From: Zoogloea sp.
Lineage (GTDB): Bacteria > Pseudomonadota > Gammaproteobacteria > Burkholderiales > Rhodocyclaceae
NCBI RefSeq assembly: GCF_023150065.1
Contig: NZ_JAKLLN010000011.1
Span: 1-64,000, forward strand
Reading direction: 5' to 3'
Length of the DNA stretch: 64,000 nucleotides
The notes beneath the pieces were generated by a model. The model saw only the letters and a list, made by a program, of their open reading frames with translations. It made no database searches and was not told where the DNA came from. Position 1 is the stretch's first letter, and every line of letters begins with the position of its first letter. Positions 1 through 8,653 of the stretch are shown one piece after another. Position numbers and translations under genes: made by a program.

Positions 1-78
1 GCTTCACTTCGTTCGCTGTGATCAACTTACGGCGGGACTTCCACCCGCAGGAGGGCGCCCATGCTGGGCGCACAAAGC

Positions 79-106
79 AAAAAGCCCGGCATATGCCGGG
101 CTTTTT
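79..106 (-). terminator. Rho-independent terminator of the cold-shock gene
   Basis: A perfect 7-bp stem (GCCCGGC/GCCGGGC) with a 4-nt loop is flanked by five A on the left and five T on the right, so it can terminate in both directions. It lies about 50 nt after the stop codon of the minus-strand cold-shock gene, whose transcripts would end in its U-tract. Confidence 0.85.
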
Positions 107-156
107 GTGGAGCTCCTTCCTGCCCGGCGAAACGCCAGGCAGGCATCGGACGGTGA

Positions 157-363
157 TTACTCAGCCGTGCGGATGTTGGAAGCTTGCTGACCCTTCGGGC
201 CGGTGGTGACGTCGAAAGTCACGCGCTGACCTTCGGTCAGGGTCTTGAAGCCGGAGCCTTGGATAGCGGAGAAATGAGCGAAGAGGTCTTCACCGCCAGC
301 TTCCGGGGTGATGAAACCGAAGCCCTTGGAATCATTGAACCACTTCACGGTACCAGTTGCCAT
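157..363 (-). CDS. csp: Cold-shock protein, CspA family
   Basis: A 68-residue single cold-shock domain, the usual length for the family. It binds single-stranded RNA/DNA and acts as an RNA chaperone in the cytoplasm. The RNP1-type motif KGFGFI is at residues 13-18 and the RNP2-type segment DLFAHFSAI at 26-34. The start at 363 has an AAAGGA ribosome site just upstream. The gene stands alone between a terminator and a long untranslated leader, as is typical of CspA-type genes. Which paralogue this is (CspA, CspD or other) cannot be decided from one copy. Confidence 0.93.
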   Translation of the reverse strand: MATGTVKWFNDSKGFGFITPEAGGEDLFAHFSAIQGSGFKTLTEGQRVTFDVTTGPKGQQASNIRTAE

Positions 364-797
364 TTTGAATATCCTTTAAAAGAAAAAGCAGGGACGTGCC
401 CTGAGGGTAGGGCGAAGCTCAAGATGGCGGGGTGATGAAGGAAAGACTGCCGCAGGACTGCGGGTACTGAACCAGACAACAACAACACTACTTGAAGATC
501 GCGATCCGTACTGTGCACTGTATTTACAGCCAACGCAAACACTATTTGGATGCCCAAAACAGGCAGACCCGCGCGCGTGCCTCATCGCCGGGCTTCAGGG
601 CGCCCCGGACGCAGGCGAAATAATGACATTGGACTTACCCTGCTTGCGAATGGCAACCGGAATGGCCGCCCCGGTGCCTAGGAAGCCCCAGCTGCGACAA
701 TCCACCGCATTCCACCGCGGGGAGGGAGGCGCTAAATTCACGGATCAGTCGGCCGCTGCCGGCTCCTGTCGTCCCGCGCTGCGGGGATAATCACCCG
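364..797. other. Intergenic region between csp and regB (434 bp)
   Basis: I see no convincing gene. On the minus strand it should hold the csp promoter and leader. The leader side is T-rich near the gene and contains a 6-bp hairpin (CCGCAG/CTGCGG, 448-461). The right part must hold the regB promoter, but I find no clear -35/-10 pair there. Short overlapping reading frames on both strands look like noise. Confidence 0.5.
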
Positions 798-2060
798 ATG
801 CCCCTGCCCCTCGCCACCCACGCCCCGTCCAGCCCCGTCGATGCCCTGCGCCGCCTGATCAACCTGCGCTGGCTGTCCATCAGCAGCATGCTGCTGGTCG
901 TGGTGCTGGTGCCCTGGCTGCTGGACATCCCCATCCCGGCCCGGGCGCTGCTGCCGGTGGCCGGGGCCCTGGTGCTGATCAACCTGCTGTCGCTGCTGCG
1001 GGTGGGTGGCCTGCGCGACGTTCATCCGGCCGAGCTGTTCCTGCAGCTGAGCGCCGACCTGGCCGCCTGGAGCGTATTCCTCTATTACACGGGCGGTGCC
1101 ACCAACCCCCTCATCTCCCTGCTGCTGCCCCTGGTGGCCATCGGCGCGGCCACCCTCACCGCCCCCTTCGCCTGGGCCATGGCCGCCTTGGCCGTGGCTG
1201 CCTACTCGGTACTGTGGGATTTCAACGAGCAGCTCGACATCTACGACTCGGGCCTCGCCGTGCACTGGCACCTGGCCGGCATGTGGCTCACCTTCGCGCT
1301 CTCTGCCGGGGTGATCGTGTGGTACGTGGTGCGCATGACCGCCGCCATCCGCAGCCGCGACCTGGCCCTGGCCGAAGCCCGCGAGGCCCGCCTGCGCAAC
1401 GAGCGCATTGTGGCCCTGGGCAATCTGGCCGCCGGCGCCGCCCATGAGCTGGGCACGCCCCTGGGCACCATGGCCATCCTGGCCGGCGAACTGGCGCGCA
1501 ACCCGAGCCTGGATGACGAGGTGCGCGCCGACGCCGAACTCCTGCGCGAGCAGGTGGGAAACTGCAAGGCCATCCTGGCGGGCCTGACCCTGCGCGCCGG
1601 CAGCCTGCGCGCCGAAGGCGGTGAGGTGCTGGCCACCGACCAGTGGCTGCGCGGCATCATCGAACGTTGGCGCCGCCTGCGCCCCCATGTTCCGCTGACC
1701 ACCACCTGCCAGTGTGGCGACCCGGCCCCGCGCCTGGTCGCCGATGCAACGCTAGAGCAGGCCATCCACAACATCATCAACAATGCCGCCGACGTGAGCC
1801 CCAACGGCGTCGAATGCGAGGTCGGAGTCGAAGAGGCACAGATCGTGGTCCGCGTGCTCGACCGCGGCCCCGGCCTGCCCCCCGGCTTTCGCCCGGGGCC
1901 GGAGCGCCCCCTGGACGGCAACAGCGACGGGCTGGGGATCGGCCTGCTGCTGGCCTTCGACGCCGTCGAGCGCTGCAGCGGCAGCATCGCCTTCTCCCCG
2001 CGCCCCGGTGGCGGCACCATCGCCACCCTCACCCTTCCCCTCTCAGCCCTTCGCCCATGA
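798..2060 (+). CDS. regB: Redox-sensing histidine kinase RegB/PrrB/ActS type
   Basis: Membrane sensor kinase of 420 residues. About six hydrophobic segments cover residues 25-180. The quinone-sensing motif GGxxNP of RegB is present as GGATNP at 99-104. The H-box has the RegB signature HELGTPLGT with the phospho-accepting histidine at about 216. The redox-active cysteine of RegB is matched by the Cys in REQVGNCKAIL (about 256). A HATPase domain fills the C-terminus with GLGIGL as its G-box. The stop overlaps the start of the response regulator (ATGA). Known RegB proteins sense the ubiquinone pool and cysteine oxidation and control respiration genes. The match of three signature elements makes the assignment strong. 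Confidence 0.88.
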   Translation: MPLPLATHAPSSPVDALRRLINLRWLSISSMLLVVVLVPWLLDIPIPARALLPVAGALVLINLLSLLRVGGLRDVHPAELFLQLSADLAAWSVFLYYTGGATNPLISLLLPLVAIGAATLTAPFAWAMAALAVAAYSVLWDFNEQLDIYDSGLAVHWHLAGMWLTFALSAGVIVWYVVRMTAAIRSRDLALAEAREARLRNERIVALGNLAAGAAHELGTPLGTMAILAGELARNPSLDDEVRADAELLREQVGNCKAILAGLTLRAGSLRAEGGEVLATDQWLRGIIERWRRLRPHVPLTTTCQCGDPAPRLVADATLEQAIHNIINNAADVSPNGVECEVGVEEAQIVVRVLDRGPGLPPGFRPGPERPLDGNSDGLGIGLLLAFDAVERCSGSIAFSPRPGGGTIATLTLPLSALRP

Positions 2061-2602
2061 GCCCGCAGGACGCCCCCCACATCCTCGTCATCGATGACGA
2101 CCCCGCCTTCAACCGCGTGCTCACCCGCGCCCTGGGCCAGCGCGGCTTTGCCGTCTTCGGTGCCCAGGAGCCCGAAACAGCCCTGAGCCTCGCCCGGGAA
2201 CACGAGCCGGAATACGTGATCCTCGACCTCAACATCGCCGGCAGTTCCGGGCTGCGCCTGATCGCTCCGCTGCTGGCCGTCAATCCGGACTGCCGCATCC
2301 TGGTGCTGACCGGTTACGCCAGCATCGCCACCACTGTGGACGCCATCAAGCTGGGTGCCACCCAGTACCTGGCCAAGCCCGCCGACGTGGACGCCATCCT
2401 GAAAGCCCTCAACGCCACCGATGTGGTCATCGCCGACGACGAGATGGCGGCTGGCCCGATGTCGGTGGACCGCCTCGAGTGGGAGCACATCCAGCGCGTG
2501 CTGGCCGAGAACGAGGGAAACATCTCGGCCACCGCGCGAGCGCTTAAAATGCACCGTCGCACATTGCAACGGAAGCTGGCCAAGCGGCCGGTCAAGGAAT
2601 GA
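2057..2602 (+). CDS. regA: Response regulator RegA/PrrA/ActR type
   Basis: A 181-residue regulator with an N-terminal receiver (acidic pocket DDD at 13-15, phospho-acceptor Asp57, conserved Lys108) and a C-terminal Fis-type helix-turn-helix at about 155-177 (NISATARALKMHRRTLQRKL), the fixed RegA architecture and length. The start is taken at the ATGA overlapping the regB stop. An upstream in-frame extension would run through regB and is not real. It is the cognate partner of RegB and in other proteobacteria controls redox-responsive genes such as terminal oxidases and denitrification genes. The next gene hslR also overlaps it by ATGA, so the three form one operon. Confidence 0.9.
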   Translation: MSPQDAPHILVIDDDPAFNRVLTRALGQRGFAVFGAQEPETALSLAREHEPEYVILDLNIAGSSGLRLIAPLLAVNPDCRILVLTGYASIATTVDAIKLGATQYLAKPADVDAILKALNATDVVIADDEMAAGPMSVDRLEWEHIQRVLAENEGNISATARALKMHRRTLQRKLAKRPVKE

Positions 2603-3000
2603 AACCAACGGAAGACCACGACGCACGCGTCCGCCTCGACAAATGGCTGTGGGCAGCACGCTTCTACAAACATCGCACCCAGGCCACCGAAGCCGTGGAC
2701 GGGGGAAAGATCCAGCTCAACGGCATCCGGGTGAAGCCGGCCCGGGACGTGAAGATCGGCGACCGCATCGACATCCAGATCGGTGACAGTCATTTTTGCG
2801 TCGAAGTGAAGGGCATCGCCGACAAGCGCGGCAGCGCCACCATCGCCCAGAGCCTCTACGAGGAGACGGCCGACAGCGTGGCCGCCCGGGAAGCCCAGCG
2901 GGAGCAGCGCAAGCTCGCCGCCACACCGGGCTCCGACATCCACGGCCGCCCCACCAAGCGTGACCGCCGCCAGATCGGGCGCATGATGGGCGGAGACTGA
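2599..3000 (+). CDS. hslR: S4-domain RNA-binding heat-shock protein, Hsp15 type
   Basis: A 133-residue basic protein. The S4 RNA-binding fold occupies roughly residues 10-60 (VRLDKWLWAARFYKHRT and DGGKIQLNGIRVKPARDVK). A charged helical tail follows (about 85-133, rich in R, K and Q). Hsp15 binds free 50S subunits that carry nascent chains and helps recycle stalled ribosomes. Length and the opening LDKWLWAARF agree with the family. The start overlaps the regA stop by ATGA, so it is translationally coupled to the redox regulator. Confidence 0.9.
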   Translation: MKPTEDHDARVRLDKWLWAARFYKHRTQATEAVDGGKIQLNGIRVKPARDVKIGDRIDIQIGDSHFCVEVKGIADKRGSATIAQSLYEETADSVAAREAQREQRKLAATPGSDIHGRPTKRDRRQIGRMMGGD

Positions 3001-3022
3001 GCGCCCATCGGCACCGCGCTCA
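2998..3022. terminator. Hairpin spanning two convergent stop codons
   Basis: A 7-bp inverted repeat TGAGCGC/GCGCTCA with an 11-nt loop separates hslR (plus) from the OmpA-like lipoprotein gene (minus). Each arm contains the stop codon of one of the convergent genes. There is no T-tract, so termination activity is a guess. Confidence 0.4.
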
Positions 3023-4303
3023 GCAACCGATCACCTTGAACTCGACGCGGCGGTCCAGCACATCACTGGCGTCGTCGCGCCCGTTGCCGATCATCATCTG
3101 CGTGGATCCCGCACCGCTGGCGATGATGCGCTTGCCCAGGCCCGTCGACGCAGCGTCCAGCCGGCTGCGCACGTACTCGGCCCGCAGCAGGGACAGGCGC
3201 TCATTCAAGGGCTCGGGGCCCGTCGCGCTGGTATGCCCTGCCACTTCGAGGCAGGTTCCGGCCGTACTCGCGGTCTGCGTGGCGATGGCCTTCAGCCACC
3301 CCGTGTAAGAAGCACTCAGCGGACCGCCCTGCACGAAGGCGGTCGAGCCGGGCCGGAACAGGAACTTGACCGCCAGACGGCGGTTTTCGAGGCCGAAGTC
3401 GACAATCCGGTCGAAGGCCGCCGAGGCCTGATCCTTGCGGCCCAGCTTTAGGTTGGCCAGGTAGATGCCATTGAGCACGCGGAATTGCTTGCCCGTGGGC
3501 GTCGCCGCCACCCTGGCGTAAAGATCGAGCGCGTCCCGATAACGGCCTGCATCGTAGGCTTCGATGGCCTCCGACACGAGCGCCGCTGACGTGATGCGCT
3601 CCAGGTAGGCCGGATTGATGGGGTCTCCCGCCTTCGTTCCCTGGCAGGTGCGGATATAACCGTTCGTCGCCGGGTCTTCGGACCAGGCTGGCGCGTCCCT
3701 GAAGAAGGGCAACGGCGTCGGATCGACCCCTTCGGGCAAGGCAAAGGCCAGCCCCTTGCTGACCAGCTTGCCACTGCGCAGATCCGCCAATGCCAGACAG
3801 ATCCGGTACGCCTGACGCGGGCCCGAGGTCTGACGTTGAGCGTTGACGCCGGTGAAGGTGCCAATCAGCACCAGCGGGCCCTGGGCGACGGTGGCCGCCG
3901 AAAAGGGCTGCACCTCATACTGGGGATACTGCGTGCGCATCATCCGGGCAAGGCGCTCACCCATGGACTTTGTCGCCATCGTCTGGGCCCCTGTCATGCC
4001 ATCGATCAGGGGGTCGATCACCACACGGTACCGCCCCCCGGGCGATGCACTCTCGGGCGGCAGCTTGGCATTGCTGAACAGCGCCGTCGCCGCACTGAGC
4101 ACGGCCTTGTCGTAGGCCTGGATGGGAGGAGGTGCAGGGGGAGGAACTGCAGCGGCCGGAGGCGGCGGTGCAGTCCCCTGCTCACTACCGGGGGCGGCAG
4201 GGGCCGGATCCGGGCTGCGACAGCCCCCTGCCACCAGCACCGCCATCAACACCGTCACCCACAACACATCTCGGCCACGGGACGAACAGAAGCGCGTGCG
4301 CAT
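3020..4303 (-). CDS. OmpA-family outer-membrane lipoprotein
   Basis: A 427-residue protein with a signal peptide ending in a lipobox (LVAGGC, Cys28), then a Pro/Ala-rich linker (about 30-62). The central part includes a TPR-like helical stretch (EAYDAGRYRDALDLYARV and a following pair of helices). The C-terminal third is an OmpA-like peptidoglycan-binding domain (EVAGHTSATGPEPLNERLSL, then RAEYVRSRL, ending DRRVEFKVI). It probably anchors the outer membrane to peptidoglycan. The OmpA motif here has T-S-A-T-G in place of the common TD-x-x-G. It is monocistronic as far as I can see, and its precise role is unknown. Confidence 0.75.
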   Translation of the reverse strand: MRTRFCSSRGRDVLWVTVLMAVLVAGGCRSPDPAPAAPGSEQGTAPPPPAAAVPPPAPPPIQAYDKAVLSAATALFSNAKLPPESASPGGRYRVVIDPLIDGMTGAQTMATKSMGERLARMMRTQYPQYEVQPFSAATVAQGPLVLIGTFTGVNAQRQTSGPRQAYRICLALADLRSGKLVSKGLAFALPEGVDPTPLPFFRDAPAWSEDPATNGYIRTCQGTKAGDPINPAYLERITSAALVSEAIEAYDAGRYRDALDLYARVAATPTGKQFRVLNGIYLANLKLGRKDQASAAFDRIVDFGLENRRLAVKFLFRPGSTAFVQGGPLSASYTGWLKAIATQTASTAGTCLEVAGHTSATGPEPLNERLSLLRAEYVRSRLDAASTGLGKRIIASGAGSTQMMIGNGRDDASDVLDRRVEFKVIGC

Positions 4304-4343
4304 TGCCGATGCTCCTTCTGGTTCGAACGACAGAATGGAATAG

Positions 4344-4380
4344 CAGACAGAGCCTGCTGCCGGCAGGCTCTCGCCGTCTG
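4344..4380. terminator. Strong hairpin between the AEC transporter and lipoprotein genes
   Basis: The arms AGAGCCTGC and GCAGGCTCT form a 9-bp stem, and outer CAGAC/GTCTG repeats extend it. It lies 50 bp after the AEC gene (minus strand) and upstream of the lipoprotein gene. There is no clear U-tract, so it may be a terminator or an mRNA-stabilising hairpin. Confidence 0.4.
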
Positions 4381-4432
4381 AAATTCACTCTAGCATGCAA
4401 TCCGCGAGGGAGAAGGGCCGGATGCCTGCGTC

Positions 4433-5305
4433 CTAGAGGCCGATGGCCAGCGCCAGGGGCAGGAAGGCCAGGGCGGCCACATTGCCGATCAGCACGATGG
4501 AGGCCACCTTTTCGGGCTCCTGGTGGTAGCGCTCGGCAAAGATGTAGTTGAGCACCGCCGGCGGCAGGGCGCCGAAGACCAGCAGCAAGGCCCGCTCCCG
4601 TTCGGGCAGGGGCACCACCAGCATGACGGCGGCCGCCAGCAGCATGCCGATCACCGGCCGGGCCGCAGCCCCGATCAGGCCCAGGCGGATCTCGCCGATG
4701 CGCGACTCGGTGAGGCGTACGCCCAGGGCGAAAAGCATCAGGGGAATGGAGATCTCCCCGAGCATGCGGATGGCGATCATCGCCGGCTCCCACACCTCGA
4801 AGCCACTCAAGCCCACCGCCAGCCCCGCCATGGTGGCCAGCACGGACGGGACCTTCCAGATGCCGCCGAGCTTGATCTGATGATCCAGCAGCCAGGCGCC
4901 GAAGGAAAAGTGCAGCAGGTTGGAGACCATGAACATAACCACCGCCGGCGCCAGGGCCTGCTCACCAAAGGCCAGCACGGCCAGGGGCAGCCCCAGGTTG
5001 CCGCAGTTGTTGAACATGATGGGCGGCACCAGGGTCTTCGGGGCGATGCCGAGGAGCCGGGCGGCCAGCAGGCCTAGCAGCCCGGAGCCGACCACCACCG
5101 CCAGGGTGGCCGCCAGCAGGGGCAGGAACTCGGTGATATGGAAGGACTTGTTGGCCAGCGCCCCGAACACCAGGGCCGGCACGAACACGTCCATGTTCAG
5201 CTTGTTGGCGTGGGACAGATCGGGCTTGGCCCGCCGACCGACCAGAAAGCCGATGGCAGTGATGGCGAACAGCGGAAAGAGGATGGAGACGATGCGCAGC
5301 AACAT
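4433..5305 (-). CDS. AEC-family (auxin efflux carrier-like) permease
   Basis: A 290-residue hydrophobic protein with about ten membrane segments arranged as two halves. The family motif region GNLGLPLAVLAFGE lies in the middle of the first half, with an IMFNN motif just before it. Bacterial AEC members export or import small organic acids such as malonate or malate, or amino-acid derivatives. The substrate cannot be told from sequence. It is slightly shorter than many members (about 310 residues) but has a clean start at 5305 and no sign of truncation. It is followed by a hairpin and does not form an obvious operon with hslU. Confidence 0.8.
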   Translation of the reverse strand: MLLRIVSILFPLFAITAIGFLVGRRAKPDLSHANKLNMDVFVPALVFGALANKSFHITEFLPLLAATLAVVVGSGLLGLLAARLLGIAPKTLVPPIMFNNCGNLGLPLAVLAFGEQALAPAVVMFMVSNLLHFSFGAWLLDHQIKLGGIWKVPSVLATMAGLAVGLSGFEVWEPAMIAIRMLGEISIPLMLFALGVRLTESRIGEIRLGLIGAAARPVIGMLLAAAVMLVVPLPERERALLLVFGALPPAVLNYIFAERYHQEPEKVASIVLIGNVAALAFLPLALAIGL

Positions 5306-5398
5306 GACCGGAAACCTTGGAGTCCGGACAGGCGCCGGTAGAGACCCGATTGTAGGGCCGACCCCGGGGGGCCGGCGTCGGGGTTTTCCCGAAAGGGC

Positions 5399-6727
5399 TT
5401 ACAGCACGTAGCGGGCCAGATCCTCGCGCTGGGCCAGCATCTCGAGGCGGCCATCCACGTAGGCCGCGTCAATACGCACCGTTTCGGTACCGGCCTTGCC
5501 GGCCTCGAAGGCGAGCTCTTCGAGGAGCTTCTCCATCACCGTGTACAGCCGCCGGGCACCGATGTTCTCGGTCTTCTCGTTCACCTGGAAGGCGATCTCC
5601 GCCAGGCGGCGGATACCATCGGGCGCAAACTCCAGGCTCACGTCGTCGGTGGCGAGAAGCGCCTCGTATTGCCGCGTCAGGCAGGCATCGGTCTGGGTCA
5701 GGATGCACTCGAAGTCCTCCACCGACAGGGAGTCCAGCTCCACGCGGATGGGGAAACGACCCTGCAGTTCGGGAATCAGATCACTCGGGCGGGACAGATG
5801 GAAGGCACCGCTGGCGATGAACAGGATGTGATCGGTCTTGATCATCCCGTACTTGGTGCTGATTGTGGTGCCTTCCACCAGGGGCAGCAGATCCCGCTGC
5901 ACGCCCTGGCGCGACACGTCGGCACCATGGGCATCGGAGCGGGTGGCGATCTTGTCGATCTCGTCGAGAAAGACGATGCCGTTCTGCTCCACCATGCGCA
6001 GGGCCTCGGCCTTCATCTCCTCCTCGTTGACCAGCTTGGCGGCCTCCTCGTCGGTGAGGAGCTTCATGGCCTCGCTGATCTTCAGCTTGCGGGACTTCTT
6101 CTTTCCGCCGCCAATGTTCTGGAACATGCTCTGGAGCTGGCCGGTGAGCTCTTCCATGCCCGGGGGGGCGAGGATCTCGGCGCTCATGCCGGGCACGGAC
6201 ACCTCGATGTCCACTTCCTTGTCGTCCAGGTCGCCCTCGCGCAGCTTCTTGCGGAATTTCTGGCGGGTGGCGTTTTCCTCGGCGCTGGCCGGCTCGGCCC
6301 CGAAGCCCACGGTGGAGCGGGCCGGCGGCAGCAGGATGTCGAGCACCCGGTCCTCGGCCGCATCCTGGGCCCGGTCGCGGACCTTCTTCATGGCCTGCTC
6401 GCGGTGGGACTTGATGGCGATTTCCACCAGATCGCGGATGATGGTGTCCACATCCCGGCCGACGTAGCCCACTTCGGTGAACTTGGTGGCCTCGATCTTG
6501 ATGAAGGGGGCGTTGGCCAGGCGGGCCAGGCGACGGGCGATCTCAGTCTTGCCGACCCCGGTGGGGCCGATCATCAGGATGTTCTTGGGGGTGATCTCGC
6601 TCTTCAGCGGCTCGGCCACCTGGGCGCGCCGCCAGCGGTTGCGCAGGGCCACGGCCACCGCCTTCTTGGCCTTGCGCTGGCCGACGATGTGCTTGTCGAG
6701 TTCGGAGACGATCTCCGGAGGGGTCAT
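5399..6727 (-). CDS. hslU: ATP-dependent protease ATPase subunit HslU (ClpY)
   Basis: A 442-residue AAA+ unfoldase that threads substrates into the HslV peptidase. The protein opens [17 protein letters not shown]. The Walker A is GPTGVGKT and the Walker B FLDEIDKI. The inserted I-domain lies between them (about 110-240) and the sensor region is near the C-terminus, which ends DLARYVL, the tail that docks on HslV. A longer in-frame start 36 nt upstream overlaps the hslV stop and is rejected because the family begins at MTP. It starts 5 nt after hslV, so the pair is one operon. Confidence 0.96.
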   Translation of the reverse strand: MTPPEIVSELDKHIVGQRKAKKAVAVALRNRWRRAQVAEPLKSEITPKNILMIGPTGVGKTEIARRLARLANAPFIKIEATKFTEVGYVGRDVDTIIRDLVEIAIKSHREQAMKKVRDRAQDAAEDRVLDILLPPARSTVGFGAEPASAEENATRQKFRKKLREGDLDDKEVDIEVSVPGMSAEILAPPGMEELTGQLQSMFQNIGGGKKKSRKLKISEAMKLLTDEEAAKLVNEEEMKAEALRMVEQNGIVFLDEIDKIATRSDAHGADVSRQGVQRDLLPLVEGTTISTKYGMIKTDHILFIASGAFHLSRPSDLIPELQGRFPIRVELDSLSVEDFECILTQTDACLTRQYEALLATDDVSLEFAPDGIRRLAEIAFQVNEKTENIGARRLYTVMEKLLEELAFEAGKAGTETVRIDAAYVDGRLEMLAQREDLARYVL

Positions 6728-6732
6728 CTGGG

Positions 6733-7272
6733 TCACGGCTTCAGCACCTCGATGGTGTGGCAATGATTAGTGTAGATGCACAGGTCGCCGGCGATGGTCA
6801 GGGACTTCTTGACCACGTCCTCCGGCGCCAGCTCGGTGTTTTCGATCAGGCCCCGGGCGGCGGCCTGGGCGTAGGCGCCACCACTGCCGATGGCCACGAT
6901 GCCCTGCTCGGGCTCGAGCACGTCGCCGTTACCGGTGATGATCAGGGAATTGTCCAGGTCGGCCACCGCCAGCATGGCTTCCAGCCGGCGCAGGGCACGG
7001 TCGGTGCGCCAGTCCTTGGCCAGTTCGACGGCGCTGCGCACCAGGTTGCCCTGGTGCTTCTCGAGCTTGGCCTCGAAGCGTTCGAAGAGGGTGAAGGCAT
7101 CGGCCGTGCCGCCGGCAAAACCCGCCAGGATGCGGTCCTGGTAGAGCTTGCGCACCTTGCGGGCGCTGGCCTTGATGACGATGTTGCCCAGGGTGACCTG
7201 GCCGTCGCCGCCAAGGGCAACGTGCCGGCCGCGCCGGACCGAGAGGATGGTAGTGCCGTGATATTGTTCCAT
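6733..7272 (-). CDS. hslV: ATP-dependent protease peptidase subunit HslV (ClpQ)
   Basis: A 179-residue proteasome-like threonine peptidase. Processing after residue 6 or so would expose the catalytic threonine in [14 protein letters not shown]. The conserved GDGQVTLGN (22-30), GFAGGTADA (51-59) and [13 protein letters not shown] (128-140) segments are all present. It assembles as a double hexamer capped by HslU. The start is fixed by family alignment at 7272. The longer frame reading up to 8202 is antisense noise inside the neighbouring gene. Confidence 0.96.
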   Translation of the reverse strand: MEQYHGTTILSVRRGRHVALGGDGQVTLGNIVIKASARKVRKLYQDRILAGFAGGTADAFTLFERFEAKLEKHQGNLVRSAVELAKDWRTDRALRRLEAMLAVADLDNSLIITGNGDVLEPEQGIVAIGSGGAYAQAAARGLIENTELAPEDVVKKSLTIAGDLCIYTNHCHTIEVLKP

Positions 7273-7346
7273 GGGATGGATATGGGGATCGAAAAAGCAA
7301 TTACAAGCCCCACCCGGCGCGCCTCCAGGCGGCCGCCACCGCCCAC

Positions 7347-8582
7347 TCAACCGCGCAGTTCGATGCGCGCCACCTGGTGGAGTCCCATCACCTGCATCAG
7401 CGCGGCGACCATGGAATTGACGCCCTTCAGCACCACCAGACGCCCCTGGGCGTGGAGCTGGGAGACGATGTTGAAGAGGGTGCCGGCCGAGACGAAATCC
7501 ATGCGCCGAAGCTGGCTGCAATCCACCTCCACCTTGGTGCGCCCGCTGGCAAAGGCGGTGATCTTGCGCAGCACTTCGGTATTGGGACCGACGACCTCGC
7601 CATCCAGGCGGTAGATATCGCTGATCTGCACGTCCAGCACCTCGGCCCCCGTCTGGCTGGCCGTGAGTTCGGGCGGTGGCTCCCAGGAGGGCGGCGACTC
7701 CTCGAAGGTCATGGCGAAATCGACCGCCAGCTCCTCGAAGCGGTCGTTCTGTTCGGTGTACTGCAGCACTTCGAGCAGCAGCAGCCAGACCGGCTTCTGC
7801 TCGGCCTTGCCGGGGGTGACCACGCCCCCCAGCACGGAGGCGAGATGTCCGGCCCCCACCAGGGACAGCCGGATCTTGGCCTTGCGCAGCCCGCGCACGG
7901 CCCGCAGCAGCAACTCCGCACCGGCGTTGTCCACGCCACGCAGGCGGCTCAGGTCGATGCGCAGGGCGCCGGTGCGCATACCGATCTGGATGAGCTGGGC
8001 AAACTGCCCTGCAGCCTGACCATTGAGGATGCCGGAAAGATTGACGGTCTGGACCTTGGCTTCGGTGCCCCTGGCCCCCTGGGGAGAAAGGTCGAGCCAG
8101 GCCGGAGGAGAGCGCTCGAACTCGGTGGCGTAGCTGAGGCTGAGCGCCTCGAAGCGCTCCCGGTGGCCGATCAGGCGCAGCAGATCGAGGAGCATGCCCC
8201 ACAGGGTCAACCGGGCGTCGGCACCCTTGGTGGTGTCGAGGGCATGCTCGAGAACGGCGCGGGCTTCGTCGTAGCCGCCATTGGCGTAAAGGATGGCGGC
8301 CTCTTCGGCCGAGGGAGACATTTCATCGACACCCTCCTCCACGTGCACCTTGTCGGCACACTGGGCCATGACACGCTTCAGGTCGCCACCGGCAATGGTG
8401 AAATCGAGGGACGAGGTTTCGTTGCGCGCCTTGCCCGGCAGCCGTGACAGCGGCGCCTGGGAGAGGGGCGGGGGTGAAGCAGGCGGGCGGGCGCCACCCT
8501 GGACGGGGTCGGTGCCGACCCGGGGACGCGGTGCTGGACTTCCGGCAGGCGCAGGCTTCTTGCCGAAAAACGGTAGCGCCAC
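7347..8582 (-). CDS. Protein with two tandem helical-plus-STAS modules
   Basis: A 411-residue soluble protein. After a Pro-rich disordered N-terminus (about 10-50) come two copies of one module. Copy 1 has helices at 125-160 ending [11 protein letters not shown] and a STAS-like domain at about 176-255 with [19 protein letters not shown]. Copy 2 has helices at 265-300 ending [11 protein letters not shown] and a STAS domain at about 315-411 with [22 protein letters not shown] domains act as nucleotide-binding or anti-sigma-antagonist switches. The usual phospho-accepting Ser/Thr position reads N-A-G-A in copy 1 and V-S-A-G in copy 2, so only the second could be phosphorylated. It lies between znuB and hslV. 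Function unknown. Confidence 0.7.
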   Translation of the reverse strand: MALPFFGKKPAPAGSPAPRPRVGTDPVQGGARPPASPPPLSQAPLSRLPGKARNETSSLDFTIAGGDLKRVMAQCADKVHVEEGVDEMSPSAEEAAILYANGGYDEARAVLEHALDTTKGADARLTLWGMLLDLLRLIGHRERFEALSLSYATEFERSPPAWLDLSPQGARGTEAKVQTVNLSGILNGQAAGQFAQLIQIGMRTGALRIDLSRLRGVDNAGAELLLRAVRGLRKAKIRLSLVGAGHLASVLGGVVTPGKAEQKPVWLLLLEVLQYTEQNDRFEELAVDFAMTFEESPPSWEPPPELTASQTGAEVLDVQISDIYRLDGEVVGPNTEVLRKITAFASGRTKVEVDCSQLRRMDFVSAGTLFNIVSQLHAQGRLVVLKGVNSMVAALMQVMGLHQVARIELRG

Positions 8583-8653
8583 TCCACTTCCTCCAGTTTG
8601 GTTTGATCAGGGATTAAACAGGATAACACTCAACAAAGCATGAGCAGCCTGAT

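Noticed and set aside
1-78. An integron attC site or the tail of a transposase
   Set aside because: There are hairpins but no attC core sites, no inverted terminal repeat and no target duplication within the window.
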